Positions 20,989 through 32,000 of a stretch of 64,000 bases of DNA are shown in pieces; the first letter of the stretch is position 1, and each line of letters starts with the position of its first letter. The position numbers and the translations under genes are program-made. This DNA comes from Fonsecaea monophora. Lineage: Eukaryota > Ascomycota > Eurotiomycetes > Chaetothyriales > Herpotrichiellaceae. The notes beneath the pieces were generated by a model. It was not told the origin of the DNA, did not search any database, and saw only the letters and a program-made list of their open reading frames with translations. The stretch covers positions 1-64,000 of the forward strand of contig NW_019174034.1 in the NCBI RefSeq assembly GCF_001642475.1. Reading direction: 5' to 3'.

Positions 20989-21768
20989 ATGTACGCTCAC
21001 TCAATCGTCGCCGGGATTCTCAGCATTGCTGCCCTCGGCACCGCCGCTCCTCTGACTGGTCGCAGTCAGCCTGTCAGCTACATCTACAATAATGGCACCT
21101 CAACTATGACAGCACGTCCAATGAGTACCGGCGCCTCTAGCAACGGATCTTCCTATGGCTACTCCAATGGCACTTCATATAGCACCCCGCCCCACCCTGT
21201 GGCCACCGGTTCTGGCTCTGGCTCACCATACAATGCCCTGGGCAATGGTAATCAAGATCAACCCATTGCCACTATCTTTCCCGACTTCACTTCTCAATAC
21301 ACCGTTTCAACTGGTGCCGTCGCTTTCCACACCAGCCGCGGCCTGGTCTCCCGCTCCCATGGCAATAAGGGGAATGACATGACCACGCTGGTCACCTTTG
21401 AACTTGACACGATGTACAGCGGCAATCAATGTCACTTAGTCTTCGACCTGGGCAGTGACCCAACAAGTTATGTCACTGGAACCGGGAAAGCTCAGCTGTT
21501 CACGTCCCTCGCCCCCGCCACAGCCGATAGCGACAGCTGGCCCTCAGGCAACCTGCGAAACCAAGCTCTCGGCACAATCGACATCAAAGCCTACGGGCGT
21601 GCATCCTGGGAAGCAGGTTCGGGATCCGGCGCCAATGTCGACGGCAAATTCCCTTGCTCGCTGATTACGGGACAGATTTACGGCGGAGAGATTGTCCCCG
21701 TCGGGGATGAGGATACCATCTCTTGGACAGCCGGACATGGCGATGGACCGAAGATCCTCGTCTTCTAA
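20989..21768 (+). CDS. Secreted But2-like cell-surface protein
   Basis: Intronless frame of 259 residues. It has a clear signal peptide (MYAHSIVAGILSIAALGTAA, cleavage probably after residue 20) and a Ser/Thr/Gly/Asn-rich region (about 25-95) with several N-glycosylation sequons (NGT, NGS). From about residue 120 there is a folded beta-rich domain (TTLVTFELD, CHLVFDLGS, ALGTIDIKAYGR) ending FPCSLITGQIYGGEIVPVGDED. The pattern resembles the But2 C-terminal domain found in many secreted fungal proteins, with paired cysteines (CHLVF and FPCSL). No transmembrane segment or GPI signal follows. A cell-wall or extracellular role is likely; the name But2 reflects a yeast two-hybrid history and tells little about function. 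Domain assignment is moderately sure. Confidence 0.75.
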   Translation: MYAHSIVAGILSIAALGTAAPLTGRSQPVSYIYNNGTSTMTARPMSTGASSNGSSYGYSNGTSYSTPPHPVATGSGSGSPYNALGNGNQDQPIATIFPDFTSQYTVSTGAVAFHTSRGLVSRSHGNKGNDMTTLVTFELDTMYSGNQCHLVFDLGSDPTSYVTGTGKAQLFTSLAPATADSDSWPSGNLRNQALGTIDIKAYGRASWEAGSGSGANVDGKFPCSLITGQIYGGEIVPVGDEDTISWTAGHGDGPKILVF

Positions 21769-22815
21769 ATCAACAATTAAGGGCAAGGCTTTTTTACCTG
21801 GGTTTGGTCGAGTTGTATGTAATATGGTGCTTGCTACGTTGCTTCCCCTTAGAGGCTGGGGTTAGACTCATAATTGTTTGGAGACGGCGCTTCTGCAATT
21901 TTTATTATGATTATCACACAGCGAGCGAGCACGGAAAAGCTGGCATAGGGCAAGTTCACAGGATACCCACGACTTTGATACATGATGTGTTTGCAATCTG
22001 GAGGTATGGATGACCCCCTTTTGACAGGGACCTAGCGCGGACTGTGTTCTGTTCTGTCCTGTTCTTCTTTGACGCGGGACGCATATGGTCCAGAAATGAT
22101 ATTTCGTTAATTCGTCTACGCCAGACAGCCATTGTCTGTAAAATCTATCAGACACTCAATCTAATTCTGAGAGGGAAACTTTGCTCCGAACTTTGAAGAG
22201 CATTCTAATCCTGGCCAGTGTTGCCATTTTTCTTGAGCTACTGTGATATTTCGTGAATCGGGTATAAAACTCGACTCTTCTCTACTAGTACTACTATTCT
22301 GTGGGGCAGAGGATGGTATAGCATAATATAGTATGGTATAGTATAGTAATTATAAAGTAAATTATCTCGGTGGTTACTCCTTATGTACTTAGGCATGTGA
22401 GGCACGTGTAAGATATGTATATACACACGATAATCTTTACATGGCACTAATTAGGTAACCTCCTTAATTCCCTGCTTAGATCTCTCCTGATTTTGTTAAA
22501 GGATATTAAATATTGCCGTCGTGTCTATTAATTTCTACTTATGTGCGTGTGTAATGATAGAATATACATACTCGGTACACATACTATGATTGTACTTTTT
22601 GTAATATCCCACTTGAAACCGTTTCCAGGAATCGCTTCAAGACCTGTTACAAGGGGGCGACGAACGGTGCCTTTTGGCACTGCACTGCTTGGTTCTTCTC
22701 TTCCATATCCAATGCCACCTGCTTAACCGGCCTATTTCCTGGACCTAATCGCAGCAAATTCCTACACGCCGACTTCTGAATGTCCCAGAATGATCTCCCA
22801 CATCCGATACTCTCA
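21769..22815. other. Convergent intergenic region with AT-rich core
   Basis: It lies between the convergent But2-like and CorA genes. Bases 22240-22620 are distinctly AT-rich, with imperfect TATAG/TATGG repeats, and carry no gene. The composition would suit transcription termination for both genes or an old decayed insertion; no coding remnant is visible. Confidence 0.5.
22315..22350. repeat. Imperfect TATAGTATGG-type repeat in AT-rich spacer
   Basis: The units TATAG, TATGG and TATAG alternate four to five times in 36 bases, giving a low-complexity AT-rich block. It is non-coding and lies between convergent gene ends. Confidence 0.6.
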
Positions 22816-25515
22816 TCACACAACCTTGTACACCTTCTTGCACCACCAAAAGCATATCATCCCAAATATGACCAGGCCGGCCGTGGTGCCCCAAAACCAG
22901 TTCAGGTTATCCACATCTTGACCAGGGACTTTGAAATTGCCACCAAACATGCCCGTCACGATGTTCATCGGGAGGACAATGGTTCCGAGCACAGTCAACT
23001 TGCCCAATACGTCGGCAGTCTAGCAGATGAATCAGTATAACGTCAATTGGAATGGCATTGGGACGCGACATACCCTCTCTTGTCTCTCGTTCATGTGAAT
23101 GCTGACCTGGGCCAGGTAATTTCCGTGTGCCCTGGACAGCACCATCTCGTAGTGCGACAGGTTTCCAGTCATGGTCAAGATGTGGTCTTGAATATCGCCC
23201 AGATACAACCCGATTTCCGATTTGGGCGCGACTTCCCACTGCTCGTTACACCGCTTCGCGAAACCTTTGATAACATCCGCCTTGTTACCCAACAGTCTGT
23301 ACAAGGACATGACCTTTTTGCGACACTCGCCTATACGCAGGAGCATGTCGATCCCACTGATTTCTGCCTCACCGGTTTCTGACTTCTTTTCATCCAGCTT
23401 CTTCTCACCGTGCTCCCCAGCAAGGAGATCGGTATTCTGGAATGCTCGGAGAATCAAGTCGTCAATAGTGTCAACTTCTTCTTCGATGTGAGTGATGAGT
23501 GGTCCAAAGACATCGGTGATGTCGTCAATTATGGCGTACGAGATCCAGTCTGCGCTGAGGATAAGATAGTCCGAAAGTTGGCGAATGCGTCTTCGCACGT
23601 TTGCCGGGTGTGGGATCTGGGAGAAGTGGAAAGTGACAATCCCATATCGAAAAACGCAGACAAACATGTTGATAGGTTCTAAGTAGTCCTCACTGTTGGT
23701 ATCCTGCTCAAAGGTTCGATAATTGATAAAATAGTAATTGCGAAACAGCTCCACCTTCTCCCGAGCTTCTTGCATCATGATGTCCTCGGACGTAAGAGCA
23801 TGAATTCCAAATGTTTTCGCTAGAACACGCATTTCCTGATCTGTTGGGCACAAGACGTCGAGCCAGAAAGTCGGCCGCGGACCATATTTCTTGGGCTTGG
23901 AAGGTCGAGTCGAAGCAGGTTTCTTCTGCGGTGTTGCTGTGCCCGAGTTCTTGCTCTTGTCCGAACTCTTTCCACTGGTCACAGGGTTCAACTGGAGGTG
24001 CGTTTCTGCGAGGCTAGGCATTCCGGATTGTGTCTCGACGACTGTTGTGCTTTTGGGGCTTTGCATTGCACTGGGGGTTTCTGTGACCTGACTGATCCCC
24101 AGCAACTCCTCTTCGTCCTCAGAACTTGATTCGATCAATTCGGGCGGATCAGGGATGAACAACTCGCGAAAAGTCCCACCGGGTTGTACCAACTCCGAGA
24201 TCGTCTCAGCGTGGATCGTACTTTCAAATTCTTCGTTGAAATAAGTGTATCGGTATTGCTTGTCTTCTTCGACGTGGTGCCAGGCATTCTTCTGAGGCCG
24301 GAGTCTGCCCTCGACGAACACAGGCTCACTGACCTTCTTTGCCCGCCGCTCTCCTGCCTCCCTGGCCTCTTTCTCTACTCGACTCCACTCATCCAGAACC
24401 CACAGATTTGGCCACTCTCGTTCGCGGCGTTTTCGCCGCTGGCCACTGATATAGTGTTCCGGTGGCTGCACCCTATTATAATATTCATCCCCCGCCTCTG
24501 ATACCTCATCCGCGGGAAAGCACACGTCTACCTCGGCTGGCATGGTCAACGATCGATGTCGTTGAACTCCACCGGGTCGAAGCCTGGGGCTCGGTGGTGC
24601 GGAATTCGGATCGTTGTCTCCATCACCGTCGATCATGATCAACGCATCTTTGTTGGCAGCATTGAGATTCCTTCGACTATCTGGCGAACGTGTGAGGAAA
24701 TTGCCGTCGTCGACCATCACATCGCCATAGTGAGGTTCAAGGGTAGGACTGGGTGGGACAGACGGAGGATTGTTGACATCGTAGCCTGGATCAGACTTCG
24801 GGAACGAGTGTCCAGGAGTTCCGAGGGTCTTCTTCCTTTGCGGCTGCTTCGAAGACGACGATAGTGTAGATGTATGAGACTTGACCCTAAAAAGTCCATA
24901 GCCAGCCTCGACGGGAGTCTTGGGCTTTGCCCCACCAGAAACCAAGGGTGTACGGTCGTCGACGTCCTCATTATCTGACCCATTTGAACTCGAGGCATCG
25001 GGTTGAGTCCTTTGTCTCTTTTGCGAACTCGTGTCGAGTTTGGGCATAAGTGAGCTCCGATATGATGTAGCGAAAAGGGGAGTCAAGCGGCTGTCCCGCC
25101 GAGGACGCAACGTAGGTTGATCGCGGTGGTCCAGGAGCGCTTCACTGTCGAGGCTATAATCGCTGATGTTTCCTCGGTTGGTCTGGTAGAAGGGCGGATG
25201 AGCGCCTGGAGGCTCTTGCGCTTCTTCGATCAACGGGTCGTCCGTGGGCACATCTCTCCCGCTTTGCATTGCAGAGGTCTCTGAGGGAGCTGCAAACGAT
25301 TGACGCCTGTTCCTTCTCTTTTTGCCCCCTCGGTGTTTTCTTTTCTTTTTGCCATCTGCATGCGCAGTGGAGACGGTGGAGAGTCGGGCATCGCCTGGAG
25401 CATGGGAAACAGACGGTTGACCAGTCCTAGCGGCGCTCATACTCGACTTGGTCTCGTCGCGTAATTGGGTAGGTTGGGAGGACTGGCCTCGGTTCGGAGG
25501 TGGGAGAGGATGCAT
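22816..25515 (-). CDS. Alr-type CorA magnesium transporter with GGN in place of GMN
   Basis: Membrane cation channel of the CorA superfamily, fungal Alr/Mnr branch, 881 residues. Exon 1 is 25515-23074 and exon 2 is 23019-22816; the 54-base intron (GTATGT...CTAG) joins NERQER to TADVLGKLTVLG. The first 500 residues are a disordered cytosolic region (basic KKKRKHRGGKKRRNRR near 55, acidic patches). The CorA cytosolic domain follows (FWLDVLCPTDQEMRVLAKTF, then YYFINYRTFEQD). Exon 2 carries both membrane helices: LTVLGTIVLPMNIVTG and WFWGTTAGLVIFGMICFWW. The selectivity-filter motif between them is normally GMN; here the codons at 22936-22944 give GGN (TGMFGGNFKVPGQ). The rest of the signature is retained, so the protein is probably still a channel but may differ in ion choice. 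Plasma membrane or vacuole location cannot be told. Confidence 0.92.
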
Positions 25516-26098
25516 TCAACAACGCACGAGGTTATTACTGGAGACGACCTGGCAAGGATGAGGCGAGGGCGTAACTTTGTAGATGAAATAAGAATGCCAG
25601 CGGAACCAAGACAGAACATGAGCAGATACAGCTAAAACGCATGCGAAGAAAGATAACCGGCAGAGAGAACACACCTGTGATCTAATAATACCCAGAAGTC
25701 ATTATATTGATAGATAGGATCATGCTTAAGAGGTCAAGGCTTGACTGATATACACTTTGGCTATGACGTGGGTAACGGCTGGTGACAAGCGATTGTTCAA
25801 ATGGCGCAGTCCTTACAAGGCTCCGCACGCGACACTTTCCTCGAAGCTGCAACGACCTCATTATCAACAACAGCCATATACATTAGTTGCACTATCTAGA
25901 CAGGCACATAAAGGGAATCGTATCGTCGTCCATAGCTGCCGAGGAACTGTAAGCTTTCCCATCCATTTCATGCCAATAGAAAATGAGGCTGCTTTTGCAA
26001 CAAGGAACCTCCCTCCTTTCCAACGACAACCACCAACACCATCGCCATGCAAAATGAAAACAAATTCCCGATATGCCCCGTCAACTTGCTCTTAACCA
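25516..26098. other. Intergenic region between the giant gene's 3' end and the CorA gene
   Basis: Both flanking genes are on the minus strand, so this is the CorA promoter plus the terminator of the giant gene. No recognisable gene; the plus frame at 25757-26095 has no domain. Confidence 0.5.
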
Positions 26099-29000
26099 TC
26101 AGAACATATTCTCGTTCCCTTCCATCCCGCTCATGGCAAGACTGTGCGTGCTCACAGCACGCAAACTCTTCGCATCACTGCCACCGCTGACGTGTCTCGC
26201 CGAGCTCTTCACTCGCTTTCCCTTATCTGGTCTTGCGATCAGAACCTGCGCAGGGCACACGACAATCTCCTCGTCTCCTACCCCATTGTCGTCCCCTTTC
26301 TTGACGACAAGCGGGAAGAGTACCATGCGCACCACCGCATGTTCACGTTCCAACTCCTCGTTGCTTGTCGTCTCGCCACTTCTTTCATTCATCAAGCTTG
26401 CATTGAAATACACTTTCCGAGCCAGGTCGCCATTGGTATCGTACTCGGGCTGCAATGGCGGTAGCATGATATATTCGGCTCGTTGGGTGCGCATCTCGAT
26501 TGAGAGTTCTACCGCCGTGCGCATCACGTTGCGCAACGATCCCACAATCTGGTTCTCCAGATGCTGGGGTGGAGGGAGAAAGCGTGACAATGTCGAGAAA
26601 ATCTCAATGGCCACTGCTTCGGTGTCGCTCTCCCGTTGCGCCTTGAAACTCTCTCGTTTGGAGAGCAACGTGAGCGTGAGGGCTCTCCATTGGTGAACCG
26701 CGCTCGGTGGTCCCACTTCTCCCAGATTCTTCTCCAGCTGCTTCAGTTTCTGCCGTTGATCACGGTCCATACCAAACAGATATCTAGTAAAGACATACTC
26801 CCAGATCATGGTCATCACCACCGACATGAAAACATCTCGTCGCTTGACCCGGTCCGCCAGATAGTCATCCACGTCTGAACCATCGAGTATCGCATTGTCG
26901 AATCGGTCCACAATCTTTTCATCTCGGACCTCATTTGTTGTGCGACAAAGCTTCAAGTCGCTGAACTTGGAAAACCGAAGTACCCACCCTTGTACTTGTT
27001 GACACAGCTTCTGGCACGCTTGATCAAAGTAATCCTCGTCGTGGAAAACAACCACATCGTCTGCCCCCCTTGACAGTATCTGAGACTGCAAGTCTCTGAT
27101 CTTTCCTCTGGCAGCTTCAAGCTCTCCCCGAAGTCGTTCTATTTCTGCATTTTTCTCGCCAAGCGCTGTATCGATTTCGTGCCTGACGATGGACTCCATC
27201 CCAGTTGACAGCTCATTGTGCCGTGATCGCAGCGTTTCCAGTTCTTTCAAAGAGTCTTGCCATTGCGATTGCGCCTCATCGTAGTTTTGCCGGAGACTGG
27301 ACAAGCTCTGTTCGTGTTCTCTTTTCAGTGACTCATGTGTCGCGATCAGGGATGCCACCTCTTGTTTGAGACGCGTGATTTCCGCGTCCCGCTCCTGGAT
27401 TTGCGCGCTGAACGCTACTTCGGCGTTTTCACCTCGATTGCGTTCGAAATGAGCTTGTTCGAGTTGCTGTTCTGTGGCTATCTTTGCTTCGGCCAAGGAG
27501 CGATTCTCACTTGCGAGCTGGTCCAACTTCGCCTCAAGATCTCTTATTTGCTGCATGCTCTGTCGTTGTCGGATACTCGGAGGTCGTGTCGGAGAACGGG
27601 GACTACCGGGTAGTGAACCATACCCATCCTGCTAGCCTGTTAGGGATAACAATCAATATCTGGTCGTGTCAAACTCACATAGACATCTGCCATCTCCCTA
27701 TCACGAGCAGCAGCCTTGCCCGCGCTCTGGGCATTGACCGGTGCTTGTGATGACCCCGACGCGAAATTGGCTGGGTCGTAGGGGGAGATTGAGGTGCTGC
27801 GCAGGTTGCGCAACGATGAGGTCCGAGACTTGCTTCTGCCAAGAGATTTAGCGCTGGGACTGGGCGAGTCACGTGAAAATGCTGCGGAGGCTACAAGCGC
27901 GGCTGCTCCAGCGGCTGCCACCAAGCCAGCTGTTGCAAGGCTGTCGGTCTCTGCAGGCTGTCGAGGCGTCAGATTTGTGGGAGGATTGACGAACGGATGT
28001 ATCTGTGAGTTCGCCTCGTGTGATTCTTCATTGATGGCGTTGAGCGTCGTCTTGCCCGGCGAAAACGGGCGCATGATGTTGGCCTGTGTTGGCGAGTCAA
28101 AGCCCGACCGATTCCCCGGTGCTACACCTGACCGGCTAATCTGATTCCAAGCAAGTTGGTTACTGTCATCGTTGTGTGTAGAAACCTTTGCCTTTTGTTG
28201 CCTTAGCTCCTCCCGGCTGAGATGATGGCCATGAATACTGGGGCTTCTCTGAAGAGGACTTGCCATGGCTTGAGGACTTCTGTTCCGAATATCCGTGTTT
28301 ATCGGGGATGGCATGGCGGGAGAGGAATTGAACAGAACCGAGGATCTGTCCTTTGAAGTGGATTCCACCGGCGAAGGCTTTCTTCTGGGCGTCTCTAGGC
28401 TGATCGACTGATCGACCTGGTGCCTACTCGTCACATTCTTGGATACATCCTCTGTCGAGCTTGTGGGTGATTGAGGCCGAGGCGGACGAAGGTTTATATC
28501 TGTGTGGATTTCCCTGGGGGTACCGAATTCACCATCTTGGATCGTAGGGCTTGCGACATAGCCACTGTCTCTTGCGGATGGAAAGTGACCTGATGATGGA
28601 TCCGGCGACTCGAATTGGACACCGCTGTCTCTGTTCGATTCGGCATGGGCAAGCTTTGTAACAGGATCAAGCTTAGCAAAAGACCAGCCTGCGGACGGTT
28701 GCCGAGTGGGCGAGGGCGCCTTTCGCGAAGTTTCTCTGCTCGACTCGCTTTCTCCAGCACCAAATCCAAGTCCTGCGGCAACCCCGAGGGCAGTATCCAT
28801 AATATCGTCGTGTTCAGGTGGTGGAGTAAGCGCACGATCCCTTGGTAGGTCTTCAGGCTCTTCTCCTGACCAAGCCGGAGGTGATTTTCTTCTCTTTCGT
28901 CTTTCACGTGTGGTCGCACTTACATCGGACAAATCTTCGGTATTCTCTTGGGCATGTGCTGGATCATCTGAAAATTCCCTGGCCTCATTGTGGATGATTT

Positions 29001-32000
29001 CAGGAATTTCAGGCTCTTGAGTTTCGGTTTGGTCGAGTTCCATCTTTGGCAGGACAATATCCTCGAGCCCTTCGGATATCCCACTTTTCTTCCTTGCCTT
29101 CTTGTCCTTCTTGCTCTTCTTGCGCTTCGAAGTATCTTTATTGATGCCAAAATCAGGGTCCTCGAGTCCGGTTGCGTCTTTTCCGTCTTTCGAGGCTGTG
29201 ATTATAGCATCTGCCACAGCATCCTCCTGACCCTTTTTAGAAGTAGTGAATCGATCCTCTGACGTGATAGTGTCAATCTCTAACACACCTTGCCTGTGAT
29301 CAATCACATCTTGGACACCAGTATTCGCTGTGACGAGCTCTACATGTGTATCTTGCACGTGAAAATTGCCAGACTCGTCCCGCGACAGCGTTCTTTTTGC
29401 TGGGTCGGCACCAAACATGCCCTGTGCGGAATCCAATATCATACTGGCCCTGTTCGCTCCTTCATTCAGCATACCATCGCCGATGTTGCTGGCGGGCCGC
29501 GCGGGATCAATCTCCATCTCACGGGGCAATGTATCACCCACATGCTCAAGTTTGGTTGTCGGCGATGCAGCTTGCTCCGAGGTAGATATCGGATCAATTG
29601 ATTTGTCTAGAGCACGCTGGCCAGGTATGTCCCCTGCTTCACGAAATAGAACGGCCGACTCGTGGGTGTCCGACGCGTTATTGGTGTAGTCCTGAGAAGG
29701 TAATGATCCTTGATTAGCGGAGGCAATTGAATCCATGTTATCCCCGGTCTTCATCTCGGGTGACGCCGTGAGGGGGACCGGAGTTTCGAGCTTGCTTTCA
29801 GCGAGACCTTTCTCCCGGTCAGTAGGAAGTGCCTCCATGCAAGCAATTTCATCAGTCCGCGAGATTTCTGGCTCTGTAGGTGGTGCCGTTGTCGATGTCC
29901 CAGAGGCAGCTTCAGCTGTCTGATCCTCATTTCCTGTCCAAGCAAGGACTGACTTCCTCTTCTTGTCCTTTTTGGACTTCTTCTTGCTCGATGCCGGAGC
30001 AAAGAATTCAGCACTGTCAGTCTCCAGGGTAGGGACCTCGTTACGTTCTGCCATGACAGCGTCCATGATCTCCGGCGATACGGTCCGTTGCATTGGTGTT
30101 TGCACGGCCGACATGAAATCGTCATTGGAACCCGGTGTTGCTGTGCCTGATGTTCCGAATTCATCAGCAGCAGTAAAGGCTTTACTGCCCCTACCCTTCT
30201 TCTTGGACTTTTTGCTGGAGAATCCCCATTCAGACTCGGGCTGAACCTCTGTGAATGTTGATGACTTGCTGGGTTTCGCAGGCATATCGTCTCGCGGTGT
30301 ATCGGCTCCATTCTCCGCTCTTAGGTCTTCAATATCATTGGTCTTCGGCTCTTCTTCGAGCACTGTTTTCCTTTTGCTCTTCCTCTTCTCTTTCCGAGAC
30401 GACTTCGTAGACGCCAAGTCTGGTGTGACAGAGTCAAGCTCCTCCGCGTGAGGAATGCATGCAGTGGTGTTCTCCAATTTTGTACCCTCCAGCATTTCGG
30501 ATTCGGATTCGGGGGGTAGCAAAGGTGCATCGGCCGCATTCATCTCATCCGCAGTCGGTGGGGAAGTCTGTATGGCGCTTGGGATTGGAAATGCCGACCC
30601 AGAGAGTGTGTCCTCTGTAGGCTCGACTACAGGTAGAGGCTGTGAAGCTGCTCTCGCCGTAGCTTTTTCGGCAATGTCACGTTCGGGGTCAGTTTCCAGA
30701 GAACTTGTGCCGATTGAAGTTACCATGGCTTCTGTGTCGGGCTGGAATTTGTTTGCGGTGGTCTCTTCGACTTTTTCCAGATTGTTCTGAATTGTCGGCT
30801 GTGGTTCATTCACGTCGCCCTCAAGTGAGAGTGTCTTCCGTTTCTTTTTCTTGTCTTTCTTTACCCGTTTGGTTGAAGCGAAAGTGTCTTCGTCTGCTAC
30901 AGTGTCATTTGATTTTTCAGCAGCTGGATCTTGTTCTGGAGAATCGACCACTGCGAGCTCCAGTTTGGATTCCTTTGCGTCGACCTCAGGTCCTACATTT
31001 CCCGTTTCCCGAGGCTCGGACACAGGCTCCTCGTATGTAGATCGACGCTGTTTCTTGTTCTTCTTCTTCGACCGCGACGGGACCACTTCCTTTGTTATGT
31101 TCTCCACCACCACCTCCTCCTGTGCTGCACTTGGTGCTTCTTGCACCTCACTCTCCACGCGCTCTAGCGGAGGAGCTTCTCGGGATTGCAGATCATCTGC
31201 TGGGAGTGCCTTCGTTTCATCTGGGATTGCGATCTCATCGGGTTGCGGTGGTCCGGCTTGCATTGATATCGGTGTTTCCGGCGGATTTCCTAGAAAATTT
31301 TGCGCCTGCATCCTTTCTGTCAAAATTGGAGCTTCTGAAGTCGACAATCCTTCAACATGCGCCGAGTCGGTGTGGAGCGATGCTGGGGCTTCTGCAACAC
31401 TTTCGGCGCCGACGTCCGCTCTTTTGTCTTCTAAGGGCGTTGTGGTGGGCGCATCGGCAATGGGATGGCTCGGCTCAATCTTTTTGTTTTCATCTGCTTC
31501 GATTTGTCCAAATGCCACCGCGGGAAAATCCTGTGCTGAAGTTTCTTTGGAATCTTGACTATCCATTCCCGCATGCCTTCGGAGGATTGTGGCGTCCATT
31601 GACGTCTCATATTGTCGTCCTGCACCGATGACTGATCTGGAACCGGTGTCGAGAACGGCATCATCAGAGTGCTGTTCCTCGTTCAAATCATCTGTGTGGG
31701 ACGGGTCTTCAACATCGTCTCTCAATGTCGAGAACAAAGGATTCTCTTCTGGCTGTTCACCTTCAACAACGCTGATGCCACTAGCTGATGCCTTCACTGA
31801 TGCCGGCAGTGCCTCAAAGTCCGCAAAGGCCAGCGGCCGCTTCTTCTTTTTGCCCTTTTTCTTGGTGACGTTCCATCCCTCTGGCTCAAGCCCCTGGTCG
31901 GGCATTGCTTGTGGTGTTGCTTCGTCCAAGGCCTCCACGTTTGTCGATTCAATTTCTGCCGTGACTCCCGTACACTCGGCGTTACTGTCATCCCAGGAAA

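Noticed and set aside
22240..22620. AT-rich block considered as a decayed transposon or RIP-mutated relic
   Set aside because: No terminal repeats, target duplication or coding remnant visible; composition alone is insufficient.
30851..31558. 235-residue plus-strand open frame, one of dozens opposite the giant gene
   Set aside because: It lies antisense to the intact giant exon; its Ser/Phe-rich composition is what the reverse of acidic/Lys codons gives, and it has no domain.
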